Origin: Hyphomicrobium sp.
GTDB lineage: Bacteria; Pseudomonadota; Alphaproteobacteria; Rhizobiales; Hyphomicrobiaceae
Reading direction: 5' to 3'
NCBI GenBank assembly: GCA_002928515.1
Contig: PERI01000002.1
Location: 62,001 to 126,000 of the forward strand
Length of the DNA: 64,000 nucleotides
The notes below the pieces were generated by a model. It made no database searches and was not told the DNA's origin. It saw only the letters and a program-made list of their open reading frames with translations. Made by a program: the position numbers and the translations under genes. Of the stretch, positions 50,484-59,796 are shown piece by piece. Each line of letters starts with the position of its first letter. Position 1 is the stretch's first letter.

Positions 50484-51308
50484 TTGGCCTATGTCGCACC
50501 GATCCTCTATGCCCTCTTCGTTTGGTGGTTTTCGACGGGCTTAGTTATGTACGTCGTGGGGCGTGATCGCCGTACGCACGTCAATAGTATGCTGGTAATG
50601 TCCGCACTCAGCATCGGCGCATTCTACGCCCTCTGGGTCACAAGCAACGACACGAGCGTCGCGGGTGCATACATGGCGTTCACGGCAGCCCTCGTCGTTT
50701 GGGGCTGGCATGAGATGAGTTTCTTGACCGGACTGATCACCGGATCACGGACCACGCCGTGCCCGGGCCGTCCGAATGAACCGACCAACACGCGTGCGCC
50801 GCTTGTGCCAGCCATCCAATCGGTGATTTTTCACGAGATTGCGATCGCAGCGACGGCAGGGCTTTTGTTCGCGATGTTGTGGAGCGGGGCCAATCACGTC
50901 GGACTGTGGACGTTTGTGATCCTTTGGCTGATGCGATTGAGCGCAAAGCTCAACATCTATTTTGGCGTGCAAAATCTCACCGAGCATTTTTTGCCAGCCA
51001 ACCTGCAATATTTGAAAACATACTTTTGCCGCCGACCGATGAACGCATTTTTCCCATTTGCAGTCACCGCTTCCACGACAGCTACGGTTCTCCTTGCGGC
51101 AGCAGCCGCCCATGTCGCAGCGACGCCGTTCGATGTGACGGGCATGACATTTTTGGCCACGCTCCTGGCATTGGCCGTCCTCGAACACTGGTTTCTGGTC
51201 ATGCCGATCCCTGCAGAGCGGCTTTGGAGCTGGGGTCTGGCCTCACGCAGCGAAATCCCAGAGCCTGACGCACGCGAGAGCGAACGTGTGGTGTTGGTCA
51301 CGACGTAA
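50484..51308 (+). CDS. puhE: PuhE family membrane protein
   Basis: A 274-aa protein with seven hydrophobic helices, starting AYVAPILYALFVWWFSTGLVMYVVGRDRRTH and including LIHEI-like VIFHEIAIAATAGLLFAML and NIYFGVQNLTEHFLPANLQYLKTYF. This matches PuhE (DUF3623), which influences reaction-centre assembly and BChl formation. The start is a TTG with GGGGAG 11 bases upstream. Confidence 0.93.
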   Translation: MAYVAPILYALFVWWFSTGLVMYVVGRDRRTHVNSMLVMSALSIGAFYALWVTSNDTSVAGAYMAFTAALVVWGWHEMSFLTGLITGSRTTPCPGRPNEPTNTRAPLVPAIQSVIFHEIAIAATAGLLFAMLWSGANHVGLWTFVILWLMRLSAKLNIYFGVQNLTEHFLPANLQYLKTYFCRRPMNAFFPFAVTASTTATVLLAAAAAHVAATPFDVTGMTFLATLLALAVLEHWFLVMPIPAERLWSWGLASRSEIPEPDARESERVVLVTT

Positions 51309-51355
51309 AATTGACTTTTATAATCACATCTCCCTCGCAAATCGCACTGCAACAG

Positions 51356-51399
51356 TGTGAAGTGCGCTTGACACTTTATATTGTCAGCCTAAACTCACA
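51356..51399 (+). promoter_or_regulatory. hemA promoter with two perfect PpsR boxes 8 bp apart
   Basis: TGTGAAGTGCGCTTGACA (51356-51373) and TGTCAGCCTAAACTCACA (51382-51399) are both perfect TGT-N12-ACA, exactly 8 bp apart. A promoter is embedded: TTGACA (51368-51373) and TAAACT (51390-51395), 16 bp apart. The rest of the 144-base gap between puhE and hemA shows no other recognisable site. hemA should be tightly controlled by PpsR. Confidence 0.85.
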
Positions 51400-51452
51400 C
51401 ATCAGGACGTGTCGCGCGGTGTGCGCAGCTGGCACTGCGACCGGAGGTCGGA

Positions 51453-52685
51453 ATGAAATACGACGTCATCCTCGGCAAGCATATCGATGGTCTTCGGGCC
51501 GAGGGCCGGTATCGGATATTCGCGGATGTGCGGCGGCGCCAAGGGGCGTTCCCCTCTGCCGAGCAAGTGACGCAAACAGGCAGTAAGCCGATTACGGTGT
51601 GGTGCTCGAACGATTATCTCGGCATGGGTCAGCACCCATCCGTAATTGCTGCCATGCATGATGCCATCGATCGGGTTGGCGCTGGCTCAGGCGGCACGCG
51701 CAATATCTCCGGCACGACGCATTATCATGTCGAATTGGAAGCTGAGATTGCCGATCTGCATGGCAAAGAAAGCGCGCTGCTCTTCACGTCCGCGTATGTC
51801 GCCAACGATGCGACGCTCTCGACGCTCGTCAAACTCATGCCCGGCACCGTCATTCTGTCGGATGAGAAAAATCACGCCTCGATGATAGAAGGCATTCGAC
51901 ACGGCGGTGGACACAAATTTGTGTTCCGCCATAACGATCTGGCTGATCTCGAATCGAAGCTGCGCGCTCTGCCTATCGGCTCGCCAAAAATCATTGCGTT
52001 TGAAAGCGTGTATTCGATGGACGGCGATATCGCGCCCATCGCTGCGATTTGTGACTTGGCCGATAAATATGGCGCGATGACCTACATCGATGAAGTTCAT
52101 GCGGTCGGCATGTATGGCCCGCGCGGCGGCGGTATTGCTGAGCGCGAAGGTGTCATGAGCCGCGTCGATGTGATCAACGGAACGCTGGCCAAGGGCTTTG
52201 GTGTCATGGGCGGATACATCGCCGCTAGCCGTACACTGTGCGATGCTATTCGTTCCTTTGCACCGGGCTTCATTTTCTCGACATCACTGGCTCCGGCAGT
52301 TGTCGCCGGTGCGCTGGCGAGTATCCGCCATCTGAAAGGCAGTTCCGTCGAACGTGCCAGTCATCAAGAGCGTGCGCGCACCCTGAAGGCTCGTCTTGCG
52401 GCCGCTCGCATTCCTGTCAAAGACAACCCGAGTCACATCGTGCCGATCCTGGTTGGCAATCCGGTGCATTGCAAAGCCGTGACCGACTCATTGCTCGGCG
52501 GCTTTGGCATTTATGTGCAGCCGATCAACTATCCGACAGTTCCTAAAGGTACCGAGCGGATGCGACTCACCCCATCGCCGTTGCATACCAACGCGCACAT
52601 GGACGAGTTGATCACCGCGCTGAGCAGTCTTTGGGCCGCCTGCCCCATGGCCAATGGCAAGTTCGTGCGTCTCGCTGCAGCTTAA
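51453..52685 (+). CDS. hemA: 5-aminolevulinate synthase
   Basis: A 410-aa PLP enzyme of the alpha-oxoamine synthase family: [40 protein letters not shown], the PLP-lysine in [14 protein letters not shown] and [17 protein letters not shown]. It condenses succinyl-CoA and glycine to ALA, the first step of tetrapyrroles and an alphaproteobacterial trait. GGAGG lies five bases before the ATG. It ends the plus-strand PGC half and has its own PpsR-controlled promoter. Confidence 0.98.
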   Translation: MKYDVILGKHIDGLRAEGRYRIFADVRRRQGAFPSAEQVTQTGSKPITVWCSNDYLGMGQHPSVIAAMHDAIDRVGAGSGGTRNISGTTHYHVELEAEIADLHGKESALLFTSAYVANDATLSTLVKLMPGTVILSDEKNHASMIEGIRHGGGHKFVFRHNDLADLESKLRALPIGSPKIIAFESVYSMDGDIAPIAAICDLADKYGAMTYIDEVHAVGMYGPRGGGIAEREGVMSRVDVINGTLAKGFGVMGGYIAASRTLCDAIRSFAPGFIFSTSLAPAVVAGALASIRHLKGSSVERASHQERARTLKARLAAARIPVKDNPSHIVPILVGNPVHCKAVTDSLLGGFGIYVQPINYPTVPKGTERMRLTPSPLHTNAHMDELITALSSLWAACPMANGKFVRLAAA

Positions 52686-52867
52686 TGCTGTCTGCAAACA
52701 CTATCGGCATATGCGCGCTCATTGCGATGCAACACGCGTGAACCATAGTCGGACTTTGATCCCGATTTCTTGGTTCCGCCATTGACCCGCCGCAACGGTC
52801 ATGCACACAACGGATGGGTGCCAATTGGCGCATCAATCAACTTGTGTCGGGCTTTTCACCACCGTCC

Positions 52868-54598
52868 ATGACATCTGAACCGCTATCGGGTTACAAATCA
52901 CGCGTTTTTCCCCGCATCCTCTTTGCGGATCGCACGTTGATGCCGGTAGTCGCGTGGACGCTGACTGCGGCGATCGCGGCTGCTCTTGCCTATTACCACT
53001 GGACGTACGAAGGCTGGCGCGAAAACATTCTTTTTGCTGGTGCCGTGACGACAGCTCTCGTCGCCTTCCTGAGCCTCATCACACGCCGGGTTTTGTTTTC
53101 GATTGCGGTTGTTGCTTGTCTCGTCGCCATGATTGTCGTCGCATCCGATGTGAAGCGACGCTACATCGACATGGTTTTGCACGCTTACGACGTCGTGTTT
53201 TATCTGACCTCGTTTGCGACGCTGCGCTATTTATGGGTCGATCATCACGCCGCTTTGCTGGCGATAATGGCAGCGTTTGCAGCAACCGGGTTGCTTAGCT
53301 GGCTGCTCTATCGTGCTGACGGCACACGCGTTACGCGTACGACAAGCGCGACCATCATGCTCGTATGTGTCGGGGTTGCGATTTGGGCCAGTCACGCTAA
53401 GGGTGAGCGACGCAACACCTTGTTTTATTGGGACGCCCTATATCTCTCATCGTTCTATTCATCGTGGGCAGAGACGGTCGAGACGATCTGGCGCGGACAA
53501 TTGCTGGAAGCTTTGGCGACCCAACCCAAACCCCTGTTCCAGATTCCAGCGGTTTGCGAGCCGACAGAACGCCCCCCGCACATCATTTTGATACATCAAG
53601 AAAGTGTCGTTCAGCCGTCGCTGTTCCCAACACTAAAATACGACACGACCCTCGACCCATTTTTTACTTCGCACGATGGAAAGTTGCATCGCCTGCGCGT
53701 TGAGACCTATGGCGGCGCATCTTGGCTTACGGAGTTTTCCGTATTGGCTGGCGTCTCCACATACTCTTTTGGTGGGATGCGGACCTTCGTGCAATCGCTG
53801 ATGCAGGGCAAAGTTCACGACACGCTACCGCAGAGCCTCACGCGGTGCGGCTATCGCAACAGTGTGTTCTACCCCGTGCCCAAAGATTTTGTCTCGAACG
53901 GGCGCTTTTATGCCGCCGTTGGTATGCCGGAAATTTTTGACTACAAGGCGCAAGGTGCAAAACGCTTCAACGAACGCGATCGCTTCTATTACAACAATGC
54001 CCTGAAGCATTTCGAGACCCACATTGCGCAATCTCAGAAACCCCTGTTCACGTTCATCATCACGGCTGCGACGCATCTCCCGTATCACTATCGCTACGAT
54101 CCAGATGTCAACGTCCCTGGTGGTGGCGCTGGTACGGCACCAGAAATGAACGAATATCTGCGTCGGCTGGGTATGGCGCGCATGGATTACGTCGAATTTC
54201 GTGCAGAGTTGCAGCGCCGCTTCCCAAACGAACGTTTTCTGATCGTGCAGTATGGCGATCATCAGCCGGTCGCGACGCGAACTCTGCTTGGCTTTGACGC
54301 CGGGCTGACAGCCGAAGACGTCAAGCTCACGCCAGAAAGTCTCGGTCTGATCACTTACTACAGTATCGACGGCATCAACTATCAACCGCCGCCGATGCCG
54401 GATGTCGAAACACTCGAAATCCCGTACCTCGGTGCTGTCTTGCTCGATGCAGCACGGCTACCGCTATCTGAGGCTTACAAGGAACGATTGCGTCTGCTGG
54501 CCGTGTGTGATGGCCGATATTTCACATGCCCAGCGAAGTCAGAAATTCTCGGCTTTCATCGGCGTTTGATCGATTCAGGACTTGTCGAAGCACGTTAA
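52868..54598 (+). CDS. Sulfatase-fold membrane protein (LTA synthase/phosphoglycerol transferase-like)
   Basis: From the ATG at 52868 (MTSEPLSGYKSRVF) the 576-aa protein has about six membrane helices in the first 200 residues and a periplasmic alkaline phosphatase/sulfatase-like domain: HIILIHQESVVQPSLF (active-site strand) and a late FLIVQYGDHQPVATRT (metal-binding GDH-P). Such proteins move phosphoglycerol or phosphoethanolamine onto glucans, lipids or lipid A. No substrate can be read. The ORF-track start at 52814 adds 18 residues. It sits alone in a 183-base gap after hemA, with no PpsR box. Confidence 0.78.
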   Translation: MTSEPLSGYKSRVFPRILFADRTLMPVVAWTLTAAIAAALAYYHWTYEGWRENILFAGAVTTALVAFLSLITRRVLFSIAVVACLVAMIVVASDVKRRYIDMVLHAYDVVFYLTSFATLRYLWVDHHAALLAIMAAFAATGLLSWLLYRADGTRVTRTTSATIMLVCVGVAIWASHAKGERRNTLFYWDALYLSSFYSSWAETVETIWRGQLLEALATQPKPLFQIPAVCEPTERPPHIILIHQESVVQPSLFPTLKYDTTLDPFFTSHDGKLHRLRVETYGGASWLTEFSVLAGVSTYSFGGMRTFVQSLMQGKVHDTLPQSLTRCGYRNSVFYPVPKDFVSNGRFYAAVGMPEIFDYKAQGAKRFNERDRFYYNNALKHFETHIAQSQKPLFTFIITAATHLPYHYRYDPDVNVPGGGAGTAPEMNEYLRRLGMARMDYVEFRAELQRRFPNERFLIVQYGDHQPVATRTLLGFDAGLTAEDVKLTPESLGLITYYSIDGINYQPPPMPDVETLEIPYLGAVLLDAARLPLSEAYKERLRLLAVCDGRYFTCPAKSEILGFHRRLIDSGLVEAR

Positions 54599-54717
54599 CG
54601 ACTAGACGGCTATTTCTAGCGCTGCCATTGCTGCCGTGGTCTGCCTGTGGCACCGTCACGCCATCATGGGCATCCTTGCGTCTCTCCATGCTCTATCATT
54701 TCATACATAGGGCTTAA

Positions 54718-55893
54718 GTGTCGATGGATTCGACAAAATCAAGTCATGCGGCTTGCGGTATTCGCGTCGTTGCAACGACCATCGCGGTGACGCGCGATGC
54801 TGTGGCTTCGGCACGCCATCAACTCAACGATCAAGTCTTCCAGCATATCATTGCATTTTTTTCCATCGAGCATGATGCGCAGATCCTGATTGATGAGCTT
54901 AGAACATCATTCCCCGACACGCCCATTTCCGGTTGCAGTACGGCTGGCGAGGTCGGTCCGCTGGGCATGATGCAGGGCGGTCTTGTCTTGATTGCATTTC
55001 CAGAGACAGGATTTCGCATTCTCAGCGAAGTCATTCCGAACATCGATACAGCCGGTGTCGAGCGAGCATCAGAAATTGCACGCCGTCTTAAAATGCAAAT
55101 GATTGGCGGGGCGAGCCGCGTTTTTAAAGACAACGTGTTTGCCATTATTCTGATCGACGGCTTGTCGAACAAGGAAGAAGCTTTAATCGCGGCCGTTCAC
55201 ATGTCGCTCGACGATATCGAACTGATCGGCGGCTCCGCAGGCGACGGTCTGGCATTTCGCGATACGGCCCTCATTCACAGGACAACGCGCGTCGAAGGAA
55301 GTGCCATTCTCTTCGTTATCGAGAGCGCTGCACCGTTTTCTGTTTTTAAAACGCAGAATTTTGAACCGACGCCGATAAAGTTGGTCGTCACAGCAGCCGA
55401 TACAGAAAATCGTATCGTCTATGAGTTGAATGCCGAACCAGCGGCGCGCGAATATGCAGCTGCTATTGGACTTTTGCCGAATGATCTGGGGCCATTTAGT
55501 TTTGCTTCGTATCCGCTCGTGGTCAAAGTGGGTGGCGATTATTACTGCCGCTCTATTCGCAACATGAACCCCGATGGCAGTTTATCATTTTTTTGTGCGA
55601 TCGATGAAGGGCTCGTGTTTACGGTCGCGCGCCCACGCGACATGGTACGCTCGACGCTGGAAACGCTTGAGCGGATCGATCAGGATTTAGGTGGCACTGA
55701 TTTTGTTCTGGGCTTCGATTGTATTTTACGACGTCTTGATGCCGAAAGCCGGCAAGTTCGACATCAAGTCGAAGCGATCTATCAGCGCTTTGGCGTGACC
55801 GGATTTCATACCTACGGCGAACAATACAATGCCATGCATCTCAACCAAACGCTAACCGGTATCGCGTTCGGTAAATCTCCGGCAACGAGTTAG
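54718..55893 (+). CDS. FIST-domain sensor protein (NosP-like)
   Basis: A 391-aa protein with FIST_N (about 20-225: ILIDELRTSFPDTPISGCSTAGEVGPLGM, IELIGGSAGDGLAF) and FIST_C (about 230-370: YELNAEPAAREYAAAIGLLPND, FYTYGEQ-like GFHTYGEQYNAMHLNQTLTGIAF). FIST proteins pair with signalling proteins; in the NosP branch they bind heme and sense nitric oxide and control a neighbouring kinase. A hybrid kinase starts 4 bases downstream here, matching that pattern. Heme binding itself cannot be judged. The start is GTG (54718) or ATG (54724). Confidence 0.88.
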   Translation: MSMDSTKSSHAACGIRVVATTIAVTRDAVASARHQLNDQVFQHIIAFFSIEHDAQILIDELRTSFPDTPISGCSTAGEVGPLGMMQGGLVLIAFPETGFRILSEVIPNIDTAGVERASEIARRLKMQMIGGASRVFKDNVFAIILIDGLSNKEEALIAAVHMSLDDIELIGGSAGDGLAFRDTALIHRTTRVEGSAILFVIESAAPFSVFKTQNFEPTPIKLVVTAADTENRIVYELNAEPAAREYAAAIGLLPNDLGPFSFASYPLVVKVGGDYYCRSIRNMNPDGSLSFFCAIDEGLVFTVARPRDMVRSTLETLERIDQDLGGTDFVLGFDCILRRLDAESRQVRHQVEAIYQRFGVTGFHTYGEQYNAMHLNQTLTGIAFGKSPATS

Positions 55894-55897
55894 TGCC

Positions 55898-57304
55898 ATG
55901 ACCAGTTCTCCGCGCGATTATCTTGAGACAAGTTCATTCGTGACAAGAATTTCCGATCACGCAACCCATGACGGTGGAGCGCCTGACTTAACGCGCGTGA
56001 TCACAAAGCTTACAAAAATCAATGCCGCTCTTATGCAGCGCGTCGAACGCTCCATGGATCAACAGGCTAACGCATTTTCGCTGTTTCAAACTGCAATTAG
56101 CCAAGAAGCGCAAATTCGCGCGCGTACCGAGGAACTCAATCACGCCCTGTCAAATTTGGCGCACGCCAACAACGAACTGCGCGCGGCGCGAGATGCAGCA
56201 GAACGCGCGAACCTGTTTAAGACGCGATTTTTTACCGCCGTCGGCCACGACCTCCTGCAACCGCTACATGCGGCACGTCTGACGTTGTCAGAACTTTCCG
56301 ACTCACAAGTCGAACCGAACAACGCACGGATGACGGCCAATATTTCGCACGCCCTTTCGACCATTGAAGAACTGCTCACCAGCATTCTCGATATTTCCAA
56401 ACTCGAAGCTGGTGTTTTTTTACCGAACATTCAAACCGTCGCCCTTGGCGATGTGTTCGCGCGACTGGTCGCGAGCCTCGATCCGCTGGCGCGTCGAAAA
56501 AATCTGGCTTTGCGCTGTCGGGCGACAAACTTATGTGTGCGATCCGATCCGCTCATGTTGCGGCGTATTCTGCAAAACTTGCTCGTCAACGCTGCCAACT
56601 ATACCGACAAGGGCGGACTATTACTGTCTGCACGTCAGCGCGGGCCTCGTGTTGCCATTGAAGTCTGGGATACCGGCTCTGGCATAGCGCCGACCGAACG
56701 AGATCGGATATTCGAAGAATTCCAGCGCGGCACGGCATCGGAACGTTCAGGTGGCGTTGGCTTCGGCTTGGGTCTTGCGATCGTGAAACGCATGACTGAA
56801 GCCTTGGAACATCCCCTAGAACTGCGCTCGCGTCCTGGGCGCGGCTCTCGCTTTACCGTTTTGGCGCCGTTTGCTGCAGCCCAAGCGACGAACATGCCAT
56901 CGCCTCAACGGTTTGAGCCCGACACGCCTGGACTATTATCGCAGCCCCTGATCGTGATCGATAACGATCTCACTGTGCTGGACGCCATGCATACATTGCT
57001 CGGTCGATGGGGCGCCGATGTGCGTTTGGCCCGCGATCTCGACGACATCTCAGAAATTTTATCTGATCCAAGCTTCGATCCCGCCCTCATTCTCGCGGAC
57101 TATCACCTCGACAACGGTGTGATCGGGATTGATGCTGTGGCACGCGTACGCGATTTGAGGAACCGACAGATCCCTGCCATCTTGATTACTGCAGATCGCG
57201 CCGAAGCAACGGTCATCGCAGCGATGACCAACGGCTGCGAGTTGCTTCATAAGCCTGTGCGCCCGGCGGAGCTTCGGGCCCTCATGCAGCATCTCTTGAA
57301 ATAG
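55898..57304 (+). CDS. Hybrid histidine kinase (NahK-like), partner of the FIST protein
   Basis: A 468-aa soluble hybrid kinase: coiled-coil N-terminus (residues 60-105), HisKA with phospho-acceptor His117 in TAVGHDLLQPLHAARLTLSE, HATPase (DPLMLRRILQNLLVNAANYTDKGG; GFGLGLAIVKRM) and a C-terminal receiver (PLIVIDNDLTVLDAM; phospho-Asp in LILADYHLDNG; Lys in LLHKPVRPAEL). The HDLLQPL H-box is that of FIST-linked kinases. It has no transmembrane or PAS domain, so the FIST protein is probably its sensor. The LuxR-type regulator gene converges on it. Confidence 0.93.
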   Translation: MTSSPRDYLETSSFVTRISDHATHDGGAPDLTRVITKLTKINAALMQRVERSMDQQANAFSLFQTAISQEAQIRARTEELNHALSNLAHANNELRAARDAAERANLFKTRFFTAVGHDLLQPLHAARLTLSELSDSQVEPNNARMTANISHALSTIEELLTSILDISKLEAGVFLPNIQTVALGDVFARLVASLDPLARRKNLALRCRATNLCVRSDPLMLRRILQNLLVNAANYTDKGGLLLSARQRGPRVAIEVWDTGSGIAPTERDRIFEEFQRGTASERSGGVGFGLGLAIVKRMTEALEHPLELRSRPGRGSRFTVLAPFAAAQATNMPSPQRFEPDTPGLLSQPLIVIDNDLTVLDAMHTLLGRWGADVRLARDLDDISEILSDPSFDPALILADYHLDNGVIGIDAVARVRDLRNRQIPAILITADRAEATVIAAMTNGCELLHKPVRPAELRALMQHLLK

Positions 57305-57331
57305 ATCTCGCTCTGGCTGCGATGTCTATTT

Positions 57332-57997
57332 TCAACCTTCGCCCATTATAGTGTCGAAGTTGATCTTTTGTGCTTCAATCACGGCTTGTGTTCGCGACGC
57401 GACGTTCAGCTTGCGCAAAATTTCAGAGACGTGCGCCTTCACCGTCGTTTCTTCGATCTGCAATTCATGGGCAATTTGTTTGTTCAACAGGCCCTGACGC
57501 AGCATTTTCAAAACACTCAATTGCTTCGGTGTCAGCATTTGCAAGCGTTGCACTAAATCAGCGGGCGCGCTTTCGGCTTGAGGTCCTGAGGGCGGGAGAT
57601 AGCCTTTCGGCAAAGTGACAGAGCCATCCATGACATCGCGCAGAGCGGTGGCAATATCGTCGCGCGCTGCGGATTTAGAGATGAAACCTGCCGCGCCATA
57701 GCGCATCACATCTTGCACAATTCTGGGATCTTCCAATGCCGAAACAACAACGATGGGAATTTTTGGATGGAGCGTGCGAAGTTCAAGAAGACCCTCAAAA
57801 CCTTTCGTTCCAGGAAGGGCTAAATCGAGCAACACAACATCGAAGTGTGTGCGTCCCTGCAATTGCGTTTTGGCGGCCTCGATCGACGCTGCCTCGACTG
57901 TCTGAACGCTGGGAAACACGGATGTAATCGCGCGCTGTAGCGCTTCGAGAAACAGCGGATGATCATCGACAATGAGAATGTGCGATGGTGCTGCCAC
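57332..57997 (-). CDS. LuxR/NarL-family response regulator
   Basis: A 221-aa regulator: receiver domain (HILIVDDHPLFLEAL, phospho-Asp in VVLLDLALPGTKGFEGL, VVVSALEDP) and a GerE/LuxR helix-turn-helix (LTPKQLSVLKMLRQGLLNKQIAHELQIEETTVKAHVSEILRKLNV). It is convergent with the hybrid kinase, 27 bases apart, and is its likely output. Targets are unknown. Confidence 0.95.
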   Translation of the reverse strand: MAAPSHILIVDDHPLFLEALQRAITSVFPSVQTVEAASIEAAKTQLQGRTHFDVVLLDLALPGTKGFEGLLELRTLHPKIPIVVVSALEDPRIVQDVMRYGAAGFISKSAARDDIATALRDVMDGSVTLPKGYLPPSGPQAESAPADLVQRLQMLTPKQLSVLKMLRQGLLNKQIAHELQIEETTVKAHVSEILRKLNVASRTQAVIEAQKINFDTIMGEG

Positions 57998-58176
57998 GGT
58001 GTCTCCCTTGGAACGATATTTGTTTCAGCCATTCTGGGCGGCTGTTTGAGCGGCGATTGACATCTGTGAAGGTGCGCCGAACGTTGTCATAATCGTAGTG
58101 CAAACCAACGCCACATACGACTTTGGTGCTAGACCGCAGTCAATATAACAAAAACTCAATGAATCCGGTTATTCGA

Positions 58177-59694
58177 TTAGGCGAAAACACCTCCCGTTGC
58201 CGTGGTGCCAGCAGTGCTGCCAGCAGGTTGGGTCGTACCATAAGTTTGAATCGCCCCATTCAGCACGGCCGAATAGCGCTTGCCACTTATAGTCCCGGTA
58301 TAACTGCACGTATTGTGTTGGATATACCCGAGCGTTGAGCAATTGATCGTGGTGGTAAATGTGCGTGTGCCACAAGTGAATGTGCAGTTAAAGAACGATA
58401 TTTTTCCTGCGTCTAAAGACCAAACCATGTTGTTAGCATTCGATGCAATTGAGATGGACTGGTTATCGCTATTCACAAAGCCATCAAATTGGGCAACGAT
58501 ATGCGTTCCACCTGCGCCTAAGGTCCCAAATTCAAGGCCAGAGCCGAGTTCGATAACACCGCCACCGAAAGCTAAAATGTTGTAACCATTTGTTGCTGCA
58601 TTCTCGAGACGCAAATTCTGAAGTCTTGCTCGCGCTCCAACGCCAAAGGCTTCGATTGCACCCCGAAAGGATGCACTTCGCGAGATGATCGTCGTGCTGC
58701 CTGTACCAGTGATGACGAGATCGTTGGTCGAGGCTTGACCAACCATGACTGGAATTGAAATTGCGCCGACGAAGGTCCCCGCACCAACGCTTATCGTTAC
58801 GGCGAACCCGTTGTAGTCGATTTTTGCCGAAGCATTTAGAGCGCCTTGAATCGTTAAAAATGCCCCGGTATTCGAGTTGATCAACCCTGAATTGCTGTCA
58901 TTCCCGTCTGTGCGAACGTAATACGTTCGATTGGCCGTCAATACTTCGCGATACGACGATTTTGGGAACGCTACGCGTCCATTGTTGCGGTCGATGACTA
59001 TGGCGTCATGGAATGTCGAGCCATCCGGCGAAACTTTGAAACGAAAATCATCGTCCCCTGTCGTGCCGATTTCCGCGCGCCCTGAAAACCCAGTCTGAAA
59101 CAAGAAGCTTGCAGTGTCTCCCGCTGCGGCCTTGTTGATTTTGATTTGATGCCCGTTGCCGACGTTGTTGAACAGGCTTGCTGCGCTGTTGATCGAAAGC
59201 CGGTTTGTGCTATCCGCCGTAGCATTGATGCCAAGCGTTGACGGCGTAATCGGCGTATAGCGCGCATCGCCACGAGCGTCGTTGTGATAGTGCGGGTGAT
59301 CGTCGTCACCTAGTCCGGTGAGTAAGCCGTGATCGCTGGTGCCACCACCTCCGCTCGTTGATACTGCCGACCATCCGGCGCCATCATACACAACGAGCGC
59401 GTTTTCATCGGCAATCCAAGCCAGCCAGCCTTCATTGGGAGTGTAAATTTCCCAAGCGCCATCTTGGAAAGCTGCGAGTTTGCCCGTGGCTCCCGTCCAA
59501 GCCCCCGTTGCGCTTGCTGCCACGATATAGCGTGCGCCTTCATCTGGCGTTGACGGCGGCGTTGCCAGATCGCGATCCAGAACGGCTATTTGCACAAGGC
59601 AATCGAGCGCGCGGATCGCCTCGTTGTGGGTGACGTGCTTCTGCGATTGAGCAGCCAAGATGTACGGCAAGGCAAGGTTGGGCGTATCGGTCAT
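58177..59694 (-). CDS. DUF2793 phage/GTA-type fibre or spike protein
   Basis: A 505-aa protein: residues 1-110 are a DUF2793-like adaptor (TPNLALPYILAAQSQKHVTHNEAIRALDCLV; GARYIVAASATGAWTGATGKLAAFQDGAW), then a glycine-rich linker (STSGGGGTSDHGLLTGLGDDDHPHYHN) seen in tail fibres, and a repetitive beta-helix-like C-terminus (TAGTTATGGVFA end). Such proteins are known as head-spike or tail-fibre components in gene transfer agents and siphophages. No other structural phage gene lies nearby, so it looks like an orphan. Annotated function: host-surface recognition, inferred. Confidence 0.8.
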   Translation of the reverse strand: MTDTPNLALPYILAAQSQKHVTHNEAIRALDCLVQIAVLDRDLATPPSTPDEGARYIVAASATGAWTGATGKLAAFQDGAWEIYTPNEGWLAWIADENALVVYDGAGWSAVSTSGGGGTSDHGLLTGLGDDDHPHYHNDARGDARYTPITPSTLGINATADSTNRLSINSAASLFNNVGNGHQIKINKAAAGDTASFLFQTGFSGRAEIGTTGDDDFRFKVSPDGSTFHDAIVIDRNNGRVAFPKSSYREVLTANRTYYVRTDGNDSNSGLINSNTGAFLTIQGALNASAKIDYNGFAVTISVGAGTFVGAISIPVMVGQASTNDLVITGTGSTTIISRSASFRGAIEAFGVGARARLQNLRLENAATNGYNILAFGGGVIELGSGLEFGTLGAGGTHIVAQFDGFVNSDNQSISIASNANNMVWSLDAGKISFFNCTFTCGTRTFTTTINCSTLGYIQHNTCSYTGTISGKRYSAVLNGAIQTYGTTQPAGSTAGTTATGGVFA

Positions 59695-59695
59695 T

Positions 59696-59734
59696 CTAGC
59701 GTCGTCCTCAACGAGCCTCCCTCGTTATCGCTAG
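59696..59734 (-). promoter_or_regulatory. Nested inverted repeats upstream of the DUF2793 gene
   Basis: CTAGCG (59696-59701) pairs with CGCTAG (59729-59734), and inside it AACGAG (59710-59715) with CTCGTT (59721-59726). On the mRNA the inner loop shows GGAGG and the segment just before the ATG reads GAGGACGACGCTAGA. Folding could hide or present the ribosome binding site. A translational control element is possible but unproven. Confidence 0.35.
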
Positions 59735-59796
59735 AATAAATCCGCCAGTGAGTGCGGGGATAAGTTTTTTTTCATGAAGCATTTCAGCGCGCTTAA

